The notes under the pieces are model-generated. The model had not been told where the DNA came from. It ran no database searches and saw only the letters and a list, made by a program, of their open reading frames with translations. From NCBI GenBank assembly GCA_032622095.1, contig CP136069.1:156665043-156729042 (forward strand): a DNA stretch of 64,000 nucleotides. The letters run 5' to 3'. Positions 11,620 to 22,745 of the stretch are shown piece after piece. The DNA is from Siphonodentalium dalli (lineage: Eukaryota; Mollusca; Scaphopoda; Gadilida; Siphonodentaliidae). The stretch's first letter is position 1, and each line of letters begins with the position of its first letter. Position numbers and translations under genes: made by a program.

Positions 11620-14600
11620 GTGAGTAAAATGTAATCAGGATTTCAGTTTTGTTTTGTTACAAAAGTAGGTTTCTGCCAGGCTGACTCAGAAACTGTTGAC
11701 TAGACTCATCTTCGGCATACCCAACATGACACGTTCCTCATCCGATAATAACCAAACTTCATTTCAATGTTTGGATGTTGATATTTACTATTAGATAGAC
11801 ATACCAACATTCCGTATTCCTTATCGATCCATTATCTGTATTATTTGATCATTGGAACAAACATGGTAACTATTATACCGCAACTTGCAAAGAATGGGGG
11901 TAATTGGGAATTTTGGTTCCTACCTGACCGTGTTTCAATTTACACCATGAGGGTGTGCCAGCACCTGTAGTGCAACCGCTTGTTAATGTCATTAGTATTG
12001 AAAAGTGCAGCTTGAAAGTGAAATATGAGTTCCTATTACTTGAACTATTATCTAACAATTTTAGATGTGGAAGATCTAGAAGACTTCTTTCAAGGTGATG
12101 TACTTACAAAGAGTTTTTTCCAACTTTGCAAGGGACTCAAGGATATCAACAAGCCATATCTCATGAACAGTGCAGCTCTGATGGTATGTTTTGGATCCAG
12201 TTTACGAGTTTTCTCAGGCTATAATTCATATGATCAAGTTTGCAAATATGTAAGTCATGAATCTGACAAAAATAAACTGGCAATTAGAAATGAGATTTCA
12301 GTGAGATTTCAGAATAGTCAAGTTTTAATAGAAGAGATCTCTTTGCAAATGTATGCCATACTTTCATACTTTGCATATTACAATGAACTGTCAGGAAGAC
12401 ATATTTTTTTTTTTTGTGGGCATGTATCTATGTATGGCATCATTGAGATCAGCAATTCCATTGGGACCCTTAAAACTCCTCAAAACAACATTGCCAGTGT
12501 GGCAGACTTTAAAGGGATACTGTGTCTAAATTCCCAGTATTTGAGTGTATTGTTTAATCTGAAGTAACAACAAGAACATTAACAATACGCCATGTGTGTA
12601 TATCAATGGGAATGGACATTGCTTGCAAGAAAATGTGTTTGTAGATAAGAATATATCAACTTTCAATTTGACCTGAGTACGATATTTGAATCACTCAGTG
12701 ATAACAATATCATATGAAACAAAAAATGGAATGCATAATTACTACGATTGCCAAAGAGATCTCCTGATTCTTCTCATACTATGTCCAGACGAATGTGTGA
12801 GATAAAATGTTAGATTTATGACACCACATCCAGGTAGTAATATATTTTTGATAAATCATCAGCGGATGTCTTGAATTTGATGTCATATTTAGTGATTGCT
12901 TTTTCTGCATGGCATGTGCTTATTTTCTAAATATCCAAATCCATCGTCTGTTATGTAATTGTGGTTACATCGCAAAATCTGAAACTTCTAATACATCATA
13001 ATCCAGATTATGGCTGGAATCCTAAACTCCATTTAATATAATGTTCATGTTGATACCTGTGGTTCTTTTGTGTATGCCTGTGTATTTAGCATGCATCCTC
13101 AACTCAAATTAATTTTTAGCATATTTTCCACTGTATAAAGTGGAAGAATGTCTAATAAATGGTCGGATTTCACATACAGCACCCCTTTAACTAATTGATG
13201 TACCAGTATGTGATCAGTATAATCTGGGATATTAGTTGGTATGATAGTTTCAATGTTTAATGAACAATTTTATTTTTGAATTGATGTTGGCTCATAAACA
13301 GATGTTTTTATATGTGAGAATTTTATTGGTTATGGTTTTATTGAAATTCCACTAATAATTTTACAGTGCACCCCTCCCCCTCCCAATCAATTATTTTTAT
13401 ACCCCCATCCCAAAAGATGTGAGAAACTACTCTTTTGAGTAAAATTTAATTAATTATTTTCCCAATATTTGTCTCAGAATCGCAAATTTCTGAATGTTTG
13501 CACGCCGTAGGCCTACATATAAGTTACAGCGGAGAATACTTATATCACTGACGTGCATATTAGTTTCTCACAAACGTACACCAGATAGTAACATTGTGGC
13601 TGACGGTGGTAACTGAATTATTAACGGATTAGGCATATTGGATGCCAAAAACAAAATAGAATTTCCCAACATTATGCCAACCTATTTTGCGTCCATCTTG
13701 GAATTTACACTTTGCATAACTAAATAATTTGGCACACCCTACAAACTGTATCCCTCATTCGATCATCACCAACCATCATATGGATTTTCGGGATGACTTT
13801 CAGTTAGTTCCTTCTTCTTTATCATTATATTCATTGATCAGTAAAAAATTATTTCCTTCCAGCTACAATGTCACTTTCATTTGACTTACAAATGTTTTGC
13901 AATTTGCAGAATTTTGTTCTGTTTGTATTCCTTATGTTTGTTTGTTTTTTTTAGAAATATGGTAATTGGTAATATGGCTACTGTTCATGTAGCCTAATTG
14001 TGCTGGTGGGGTTTAGTCCCAATGGGAAGTCCCGTCACTGCTAGTTTGTCCCTTGTTCTATAATAGTTTATAGATGTGACAAAACCAAACAACATTTCCT
14101 GTTTTTCAAATTTGATATTAATTGCAATGAATTGGGGATGAGAAAATGTTCCAATCACAGTGACATACTTCAGTTGACAACTCTAAATACCTGCACATTT
14201 TGAGAAATAATGAAAGTATCAGAAACCTTTGCATAACAAATGTAACCTTTACCAAGAATGCTTTATGTATGCAATATGTTTTACATACCATGACTGCCTT
14301 TGAGTTGAAATTTTGAATTTCACTTCTTATCTTCCTTATTTTCAGAATAAAGTAAACTACATCAGACATTTCATGGCTGCCAAGATAATGGTATTTGGTT
14401 TCAAAATACAAGAGGTACGTCCCTCATTACTTTCTTCTCTCAAGATAATGTTGGTAATTTTTGGACTTGAATGGCATAAACAGAATTTCATGAAATCAGA
14501 TGATGCTGTTTTTCCTTAGTCCATATTATATCTTCCATTTGAATAAATAAAAATGTAATCAAGATTTGTGTGAGACAAAATTTTATGAGATGTCAAATGT

Positions 14601-17600
14601 CAAATCTGCCCAATGGCCATTGATTGTTTGACAGACAACTGGTTCCTATTTGTCATAAACAGTAGTCATTGTGTGCTAAAATGAGTAATAATTTGAATCA
14701 AGTTTTATCTCAGACCATTTTGAAGTAATATGCTAAGAGAATCGGCCATAGTGCCTGCTTATACTGAAGTCATTTTATAAGCTAGTAAATATTATATCAC
14801 ATGATTGAATCCCACTATGACAATTTTTATAAATTTTCATGCATGATCAGATAGATTATAAATGAAAGTGTCAATGACACTGTAGCTCAACTTGGAAAGG
14901 GAATAATTTAATGTATTACCCAAGAGAAAATGTTGAGTGAAATTTCACTGAAATTTCAGTGAAATAACAGTAAAAAAATTAGTCAAAATTCAGTGAAATT
15001 TCACTAAAATTTCAGTGAAATTTCACTAAAATTCCAGTGAAATTTCACTAAAATTCCAGTGAAATTTCACCAAAATAACAGTCCAAAATAACAGTCCAAA
15101 ATTTCAGTGAAATTTCACTAAAATTTCACCAAAATTTCAGTGAAATTTCACCAAAATTTCAGTGAAATTTCACCAAAATTTCAGTGAAATTTTACCAAAA
15201 TTTCAGTGAAATTTTACCAAAATAACACTATTAAACAGTAAAATGGTTCCATCATTTCTTGTACTATACTGTTCTGTATCGCATGTCAAATTTTCAACCA
15301 TATATAGAGCTGAGAAATCCAGTTCGATTTTACTGTACATGTATGACGTCGATCTTTGTATATGCTGGCCCGCATTGGTCAGTGAGATGGAACAAGGATA
15401 TATGAAATGAAAATATATTTATTATTTATTGACTGTCCAAACATTGAGTCAAGTCTAAAGTTTGATGTCCTCACACACAAAGAATCTATGTGCACAACTG
15501 TACGTGCTACAGTGATCTTGCAAAGCCTTGCATCCGCGCGATCCGTAATTTGTTAGCTTATTGCAAATAACACATATTCACTTTCCAGAAACGGCAACTT
15601 TTTCAAAAAATCACTGAGAATGTAATCTTTTTCTTTACCATCTTTATGACGAATTTTGACCGGCTTTTGAAACCAGGCAAATGAAAATTTATTCTTAACT
15701 CCAACGTCGTCGTATCGATTTTCTTCTTTCACAATTGAATTCATAACAATCACTTTTAAAACTTCTAATTTCTTTTGAAAGAGATCGCGAACCGTGAAAC
15801 TCTTTTGTTCAAAACAAAAGAATGATCGCGGCAAAAAATATCCCGAAGTCCGTCGTGTCAACGAATATCATTGGCTTGATGTCGAGCGTGAAGCGAATCG
15901 AGCCAATGAGAAGCTACGTATTAAACCGGCATGGTGGAACCGGTGTTGCCGAAAAAAACAACCGGTGTCGCTTTGAATGACCGGACAATTTATGTCGGCC
16001 ACTGAGATCGTCGCGAATAAAAAAAACATGCCCTTTGAAGTTTTGTATTTGAATAGACACATCGCGGTTTTTCACATTTCACACTTAATATAACATCACA
16101 AACTTTGTTGGCACAGAGTAATTTTCTGTTCACAGTGTCTTTCTTAGAACAGTCAGCTATTATTAGTGATGAGGGACGCTCTGAATCAGATGTGTCTTTA
16201 CCGTACTCGTCAGAAAATGGCGAGTATTTGAGTCGTATTTGTCACTTCCAATATCCGCTGACATTCACTCTATTTTTACCTGTATTTTACCAAATCCTCT
16301 CATTTGAGTAATTGAAAATTGCATCCGCACAAGATATATATAGTCTTTGATTGTGATAATATATGGACACGAACTTACCGATAATGGAAAAATGTGGCCC
16401 ATTGATAAATAAAAAATTCATATGCACAGATTATAATATCCCTTTACTGGAAGCCATTCTCTGTATACTAAATACAAAATCTCACTGAAAACTATTTGAT
16501 CATTTTTTAGTGAAATTTTATATTTAAAACTGAAAAGTACTCAAAATCTCACTGAAAATTGTTTTATCATTTTTTAGTGAATTAATTTTATATTTAAAAC
16601 TGAAAATTTAGTACTCAAAATCTCACTGAAAACTATTTTATCATTTGAGTGAAATTTTAGTGAAATTAACTGGAAAAGTTAAAATAAATTTCAGTGAAAT
16701 TTCGGTGAAATTCACTGAAATTCACTGAAATGGTGAAATAACACCAAAATTTGGTAATTTCACTGAATTTCAGTGAAATTTTTGTCTCATTTTCTCTTGG
16801 GTACAGTCAATGGAGCGATTAGAAATGTGGAAAGTTGAATGTCTAATACTAGTTTATAGACATGAAGAGAAAAGTAAAATCCAAGATGGCTGCTGGCGGC
16901 CATGTTTTCGGCCGATTGACCCCAAAATGAGTCGTTCCCATCTACATGTCATCGTTAACATCCATGACAAATTTCATGATGATCAAACGAACTATACAAC
17001 CTGTGGCCCGTGCTAATGGATTAAATTTTGAAATCCAAGATGGCCGCTGGCGGCCATGTTTTTTGTCCGAATGACCCAAAATGACTCGTTCCCATCTACA
17101 TTCCAATTTCAACAGCCATTACATATTTTATGATGATCAGACTAAAGGTACGACCTGTAGCCCATGCTAAAGGATTTAGTCATACAAAGAGTAAAATCCA
17201 AGATGGCTGCTGGCGGCCATGTTTTTTGACCAAATGACCCCAAAATGACTCGTTCTCATCTACATGTCATTATTAACATTCGTGACAAATTTTATGATGA
17301 TCAGACTAAAGTTACGACCTGTAGCCCGTGCTAAAGGATTTAGTCATAAAAAGAGTAAAATTCAAGATGGCTGCTGGCAGCCATGTTTTTCGGCCGAATG
17401 ACCCCAAAATGAGTCGTTCCCATCTACATGTCATTGTTAACATCCATGACAAATTTTATGATGATCAGACTAAAGGTACGACCTGTTGCCCGTGCTAAAC
17501 AATTTAGTCATACAAAGAGTAAAATCCAAGATGGCTGCTGGCGGCCATGTTTTTGGCCAAATTACCCCAAAATTACTCGTTCCCATCTACATGTCAATAT

Positions 17601-19308
17601 TAACATCCATGACAAATTTCATGATGATCAGACGAACAGTACGAACTGTGGCCCGTGCTAATGGATTAAATTTTTAAATCCAAGATGGCTGCTGGCGGCC
17701 ATGTTTTTTGTCTGAATGACCCCAAAATGACTCGTTCCCATCTACATTCCAATTTCAACAGCCATGACAAATTTTATGATGATCAGTAGACCCCGAAGCC
17801 ACGACAAATAGTTTTCATGGCTGGCTCAACCGATTTTCGTGGCTGGTTAGCTAGCTAAGCCGGCTCAATCACGAAGTTCGTGGCTGACGAAATATGGCGG
17901 CTCAGCCGGCTGAGCTGTTATCATTTAGCGTATTTTCGTTTCCGAAATGTTCCTAATCCCCTGTTACCGGTTATAGACGCTGGTTTTTTAGCATTTGTGG
18001 TGAACCCGTAGAATTCCAGACCACACGTGATCTTTTGGTGTTGGGCTTTTCCATTATGGCGAAAATTCACGAAGGACTGGCATGGATATACTATGTAGTT
18101 TCCCCATCTAATCGGTATAAGTAGTTACATTGGGACTTCTGTCGTCTTCATACTGCTATCATCACTGCCATCTTGCGATATATGCATGCATCATTGAATG
18201 ATGAACCCGATAGTAATGATATATAATATTTCAAACTATTTTCTATTCTTATGTGTATATATTGACAAATGCCAGTGATGTCTGAGACTGGGTGTTGTCG
18301 ATATAAACAATTTATATTTTAACCCTTTCAATACCGAATGGATGCGCCCATTCAGTTATATTATTATTATATCTTTATGCCGTGTCCATATTAGGCAATG
18401 CGGTTTAGTTCTTGCGATTCACAGCACAGTTGTGCATGACATATAAGCCCATGCACACGGCTCAGCCATTTTACAATTCCGGCGGCGGAGATTTTTAAAT
18501 GTGGCTGGCGTTAGAAATAATATGGCTGGCGGCGGCTTGTGGCCAATATGGCTGGCGGCGGCGGCGTGCGATGGCGGCTTCGGGCTCTAATGATCAGACT
18601 AAAGGTACGACCTGTAGCCCGTGCTAAAGGATTTAGTCATACAAAGAGTAAAATCCAAGATGGCTGCTGGCAGCCATGTTTTTTGACCGAATGACCCCAA
18701 AATGACTCGTTCCCATCTACATGTCATTATTAACATTCATGACAAATTTTATGATGATCAGACTAAAGGTACAACCTGTAGCCCGTGCTAAAGGATTTAG
18801 TCATACAAAGAGTAAAATCCAAGATGGCTGCTGGCGACCATGTTTTTTGGCCGAATGACCCCAAAATGACTCGTTCCCATCTACATATCAATGTTAACAT
18901 CCATGACAAATTTCATGATGATCAGACGAACAGTACGACCTGTGGCCCGTGCTGATATTAAATTTTGAAATCCATGATGGCCACTGCATGGCGGCCATGT
19001 TTTTTTCACGAATGACCCCAAAATGACTCGTTCCCATCTACATGTCAATGTCAACATCCATGACAAATTTCATGATAATCGGACCAAAGGTACGAACTAT
19101 AGCCCGTGCTAAAGGAAATTGTTGACGAATCACGCACACACACACGCACACACACACGCACGACGGATACCAAGCCATGGCAATAGCTCAAACTTTACAA
19201 AGTAAAGTTGAGCTAAAAATGTGTGATGCTAATTCATTTGTAACTTTGATCTATTTCCAGATTGAAGACCTTGTCAAAGAAAGGAGAAGGCATGGTGAAA
19301 CTCCCTGA
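11490..19308 (+). CDS. USP-like deubiquitinase gene (Cys-box exons; possibly truncated)
   Basis: Predicted join: 11490-11619, 12065-12183, 14346-14414, 19261-19308. Exon 1 ends with GLENQGLNCWLNSTLQ, the Cys box of the ubiquitin-specific protease (peptidase C19) family, in which the Cys attacks the ubiquitin isopeptide bond. The exon 1-2 junction is phase 1 (CCA G|AT GTG), and 2-3 and 3-4 are phase 0, with GTGAGT, GTATGT and GTACGT donors. Exon 4 reads IEDLVKERRRHGETP then stop. USPs normally continue with a QxDAxEF segment and a His box several hundred residues later; neither is seen, so exon 4 may be wrong, or this is a short or decaying copy. The N-terminus is uncertain: the in-frame ATG at 11490 could be real, or exon 1 could begin at an acceptor at 11524. 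Exons 1-3 are fairly sure; the whole model is not. Confidence 0.5.
12065..12183 (+). CDS. USP-like exon 2
   Basis: Acceptor AACAATTTTAG, donor ATG|GTATGT. It encodes DVEDLEDFFQGDVL then TKSFFQLCKGLKDI and ends NSAALM. In USPs this place holds a variable helical stretch after the Cys box. Confidence 0.7.
12184..14345. other. Intron 2 of USP-like gene
   Basis: Mostly unique AT-rich DNA. It contains the segment 13421-13690 that recurs at 35130-35875, then a diverged family A piece (about 13690-13905, CATCTTGGAATTTACACTTT). The open frame at 12025-12567 is read-through of exon 2 into this intron. Confidence 0.5.
13421..13690 (+). repeat. Paralogue of the core of the 34-36 kb element; empty site
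   Basis: GAGAAACTACTCTTTTGAGT, GCCGTAGGCCTACATATAAG and TGCATATTAGTTTCTC all recur in the same order at 35136-35875. Here GTCTCAGAATCGC is uninterrupted, while at 35191 the same point holds a 472-bp insertion. Confidence 0.85.
14346..14414 (+). CDS. USP-like exon 3
   Basis: Acceptor TTATTTTCAG, donor GAG|GTACGT, 23 codons in phase 0. It begins NKVNYIRHFMAAKIMVFGF and ends KIQE. Family members often have a QxDAxEF motif next, which would have to be in a later exon. Confidence 0.6.
14919..16801. mobile_element. 1.88-kb TIR element flanked by TA, with CAGTGAAATTTCACTG subterminal arrays
   Basis: Ends TACCCAAGAGAAAATG (14917-14932) and its reverse complement (16788-16803) are exact, with TA as the duplicated target. 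Both flanks are filled with self-complementary repeats of TTCAGTGAAATTTCAC (14935-15235 and ~16490-16785). The interior (15240-16480) is unique. The joined flanks match an uninterrupted paralogue at 38590-38690 (minus strand), which confirms the insertion point. TA targets suit a Tc1/mariner-type element, but no DDE transposase is visible. Confidence 0.85.
15553..15861 (-). CDS. ORF of unknown function inside the TA element
   Basis: 102 codons on the minus strand, rich in Lys, Phe and Glu, with stretches such as DLFQKKLEVLKVIVMN and DYILSDFLKKLPFLESEYV. It is the longest frame in the unique core of the element. I recognise no family. It could be a remnant transposase piece, captured host exon or chance ORF. 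Confidence 0.25.
   Translation of the reverse strand: MTRRTSGYFLPRSFFCFEQKSFTVRDLFQKKLEVLKVIVMNSIVKEENRYDDVGVKNKFSFAWFQKPVKIRHKDGKEKDYILSDFLKKLPFLESEYVLFAIS
16860..17786 (+). repeat. Family A tandem array, left part
   Basis: About six monomers (~160-170 bp) in direct order, with alternating CTAAAGGATTTAGTCATAC and CTAATGGATTAAATTTT types. The array is interrupted at 17786 by the hAT-like insertion and resumes at 18590. Confidence 0.85.
17787..18589. mobile_element. hAT-like element (803 bp) inserted in family A
   Basis: Ends TAGACCCCGAAGCC and GGCTTCGGGCTCTA are inverted repeats with one mismatch. The exact 8-bp target duplication ATGATCAG (17779-17786 and 18590-18597) lies in the family A motif GATGATCAGACTAAAGG. 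An 8-bp duplication is typical of hAT. No transposase is seen. The right third is GGCTGGCGGCGGC-rich. TTAACCCTTTC at 18319 looks like one end of a TTAA MITE without a partner. Confidence 0.88.
18590..19218 (+). repeat. Family A array, right part and terminus
   Basis: About three to four monomers, then a CACACACG run, GCACGACGGATACCAAGCC, and the terminal hairpin AGCTCAAACTTTACAAAG with TAAAGTTGAGCT. The same terminus ends the array at 56098. Confidence 0.85.
19261..19308 (+). CDS. Possible terminal exon of USP-like gene
   Basis: A good acceptor (CTATTTCCAG) precedes 15 codons and a TGA in the frame required by exon 3. An AATAAA lies near 19577. The sequence has no USP motif, so it may be spurious or the result of decay. 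Confidence 0.3.
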   Translation: MEDLVKERRRHGETP

Positions 19309-19489
19309 CTTTAATGTCACTATTTCAAATAGATATAGCATCATTTACAAATATTCAGACCACTGGATCTGAGCTGAAAGTAATCTAAGGAATAGTTTAA
19401 AGATGGGACTTGAACTAAACCAGTATTATCCCAACCGATTTCACAAGCCGATTTATTTGAAGGAAACATGAACTAATTATAACTAGAGG

Positions 19490-20190
19490 TGTGACTGTCC
19501 CAATGGGACTACGGATACCCCCCTTTTTAAAATACTAAGATGTTTCACATGTCAGTAAACATTTAGTTAAAATAATAAAATAACAGTTCCCATTGCAGGT
19601 GTACAACCATAACCCTAATCTTAAACCTATTGACCGAAAATTGTAGGAATAAAAGCTTGGACAAAATTATGTATGTTGCGAAAAAATTTCTAAGTAAAAA
19701 AAGGGGAATAACTCCACAAAAAAATGTCGGACAGACGTCATAATCGCAGGTGCACAGGTTCCCATGGTACTAAATATCAGTGCCAAGATTAAAAAACATT
19801 GGCCGAAAAATGTAGGAATAAAAGCTCGGACAAAATTATGCATGTTGCAAAAAAAGTTTCCAAGTTGAAAAAGGGGGATAACTCCACCAAAAAATGTCAG
19901 ACAGATGTCATAATCGCAGGTGCACAAGTTCCAATGGTACTAAATATCTGTGCCAAGTTTTGAAAAAATTGACCGAAAAATGTAGGAATAAAAGCTCGGA
20001 CAAAAGTATACATGTTGCGAAAATTTTGGTTGATGGTTGATGGTTGATGTCTGTGCCAAGTTTCACGGAAATTGATCAAAAAACGACTGAGAAAAACTCC
20101 GGACAAATTTGTGTCCACGGACGGACGACGGACGGACGGACAAGCTGACTCCAGTATACCCCCCTAACTTCGTTGCGGGGGGTATAATTA
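19490..20190 (+). mobile_element. Family D tandem-core element
   Basis: Three units with 169-170 bp spacing are marked by TTGACCGAAAAATGTAGGAA (19630, 19800, 19970). Then come GCCAAGTTTCACGGAAATTG, a GGACGGACGACGGACGGAC stub and the hairpin ATACCCCCC..GGGGGGTAT. The left end carries GTCCCAATGGGACTACGGAT. Confidence 0.75.
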
Positions 20191-21244
20191 TGAATATAAG
20201 ATGAATGCAAGGTGCAGTATCAACATTTCCAGAAATTGGAAATTGGCCTTTCTGATTATTAATTTATTGCATCCCAACAAAGTTATACTAGATGGTTCCA
20301 TAATATTTGTATGGTGCACAATTGCAGCATTCTGGAACATATCAGGATGGAGTTAAGCCTTTTAGTGAAATGGAACAAACTGACTGATCATCAGTTACCC
20401 TCAACCAATTATTGCTAGATTCATCGCTATTTCAAAAATTCCTTCGCCAATGTATCATTTACTAACTTTCAAGCACAACAGTGTAGATTTTGCCTAGTCA
20501 CCCTGCACTAGGTACCTTAAACACATTTCTTACCATGTTATCGTAATTATACAAGTTTATATTTTTTCCTCAGGGATGTCTTTGGTTTCTGTTTTTTTCT
20601 CCTTATACCCACATGGCCAAACTGTTTATGATGACCAGTAGGTCGCAAACTGGTTCTGCATAGATAGATAGATCGATAGATAATCATCTCAAATACTGGT
20701 ATGGTCCAGAATGCGATTTTTTTTTCTCGATGGAATGATGTTGTAACTTAGATTTAAATTGCAAATGTTTAACTTCATTTAGTGAGCGGCGTCATTAGAT
20801 TTTGAGTTGGAGTATGTGGCAATAATAAAGCCAAAGTGAGCAACCCAGACCCCAAAGAAGCCCACAACCAACCCTTTTTGACATAATTAGTTTTGTTATG
20901 AGAATGTAGCCTGCTCTTTTATGGTGTATTACCTTCAATTAGTTAAATATGAGCATGTAGTTGGATCATATTATACGAAAATGTTCTCATCTATTACTTT
21001 ACCAGTACTGTTGGCCATTGACAGTTATTATTAACAATGATTTGATGCATTTAGAACCAGTGTTTAGAACTGAACAATTCTATTTTATGTTGTCTCTTAA
21101 TACAAGTAATGCTGGATAAAAAGGCATTGCGCCCTGCAAGTATTCAATTTTGTGTCACTTACTTTCAAATAAGATTGTCATACATATCTCTTGATAATGA
21201 ATATTAGTAGGACCTTAGTTCTCTTATTGTGTTATTGTTAATGA
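20191..21244. other. Unassigned AT-rich DNA
   Basis: No gene or repeat family recognised. A short GATA/GATAGATC microsatellite lies at 20662-20685. Confidence 0.3.
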
Positions 21245-21247
21245 CTT

Positions 21248-21313
21248 TTTATATATATATATATAATCAGCACATATATATATGTGCTGATTATATATAT
21301 ATATATATATAAG
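21248..21313. repeat. Palindromic (TA)n microsatellite
   Basis: ATATATATATATAATCAGCA and the reversed TGCTGATTATATATATATA form an almost perfect palindrome around CATATATATATATG. Confidence 0.85.
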
Positions 21314-21359
21314 GCTGTTTTCAGCATTAGGCAGACATGACCCTATTACCATCTCATAT

Positions 21360-22310
21360 ATATTTTGAAGACCTCTGTCTGTTTGTCTGTCTGTCTGTAT
21401 GTTTGTCATTAATACAAATCTACGATTCTCGACCGATCGGGACGAAACTTGGTACGTGTGTGTAGTTTGACCAGACTAGTTTGGTCGTTGTCGTATTGGC
21501 GAGCCCGTGCGACGCCCGTGCAGCGCATGCGCAGAAGAGATCTCAGAAACGGGTGGAGCTATCGACTTGAAATTTGGTATGTGAATGTATCTTGCCCCGA
21601 TTACGAATTTCATCGGATCGCCGAGCCCGTGCGACGCCATCTTCGCGCATGCGCAGACGAGATCTCGGAAACGGGTGGAGCTATCGACTTGAAATTTGGT
21701 ATGTGAATGTATCTTGCCCGGATACGAATTTTATCGGGTAGCCGAGCCCGTGCGACGCCAGCTTCGCGCATGCGCAGACGAGATCTCGGAAACGGGTGGA
21801 GCTATCGACTTGAAATTTGGTATGTGAATGTATCTTGCCCGGATACGAATTTTATCGGGTCGCCGAGCCCGTGCGACGCCAGCTTCGCGCATGCGCAGAC
21901 CAGATCTCGGAAACGGGTGAAGCTATCGACTTGAAATTTGGTTTTTGAATAGCCCGGACAACGTCGCCCGGACAACGTCGGGCTCATCGGCTAGTCTCAT
22001 ATATATTTTGAAGACCTCTGTTTGTCTGTCTGTCTGTCTGTCTGTATGTATGTTTGTTTGTCATTTATACAAATCTACGATTCTCGACCGATCGGGACGA
22101 AACTTGGTACGTGTGTGTAGTTTGACCAGGCGGTCGACGTTGTCGTATTGGCGAGCCCGTGCGGCGCCGCTTCGCGCATGCGCAGACGAGATCTCGGAAA
22201 CGGGAGGAGCTATCGACTTGAAATTTGGTATGTGATTGTATCTTGCCCCGGATACGAATTTTATCGGGTCGCCGAGCCCGTGCGATGCCAGCTTCTCTCC
22301 GCATGATGCT
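21360..22310. repeat. Family E minisatellite (~120-bp unit) in two blocks
   Basis: Units contain GAGCCCGTGCGACGCC, CGCATGCGCAGACGAGATCT and ATCGACTTGAAATTTGGTAT. Each block (21360 and 22005) starts with ATATATTTTGAAGACCTCTG and a (CTGT)n run. The second block is shorter. The encoded-looking frames in this stretch are repeat shadows. Confidence 0.85.
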
Positions 22311-22319
22311 AATTGCGGT

Positions 22320-22745
22320 TCGGTCCGACTTTTTTTTTTAAAGTTACGCCTCTTTTTCGACTTATTTTGACTTAGAAAATTCTGTCTGACTTAATAACTT
22401 TAACAAATATGAACCGATTTCAATAATTTTTGGTATACATGCTTCTCACAATACCCTCTCTACATGATGTGGCTAGGGATTGGCTCAGACTGTTTTTCGT
22501 AATATTACTTTTTCGTAATATTACATCTCATTTTCGACTTATTTTGACTTAGAAAATTCTGTCTGACTTAATAACTTTAACAAATATGAACCGATTTCAA
22601 TAATTTTTTCTGTACAAGCTTCTTGTGACACCATATCGATATTATTAGTCCGAATTTTTCTTTAAAGTTAAAAATCTTTTTGGTTGAGTTTATGGATAAT
22701 GCGGGTTGAATTTGCCACGGTCGGGGTATGCTAGCACTCGAGTGC
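22320..22745. repeat. Family G duplicated repeat
   Basis: ACTTATTTTGACTTAGAAAA through GAACCGATTTCAATAATTTT is present twice, 176 bp apart (22360 and 22536). The end reads ACTCGAGTGCACACCTCTTG. It directly follows family E, so E and G may be parts of one element. Confidence 0.7.

Noticed and set aside
12025-12567. 180-codon ORF as one gene
   Set aside because: Only 12065-12183 is coding-like; the rest runs past a GTATGT donor into intron with AT-rich composition.
21449-22304. ORFs in the family E minisatellite
   Set aside because: Repeat units of about 120 bp are read through; the repeated peptides follow the DNA period and occur on both strands.
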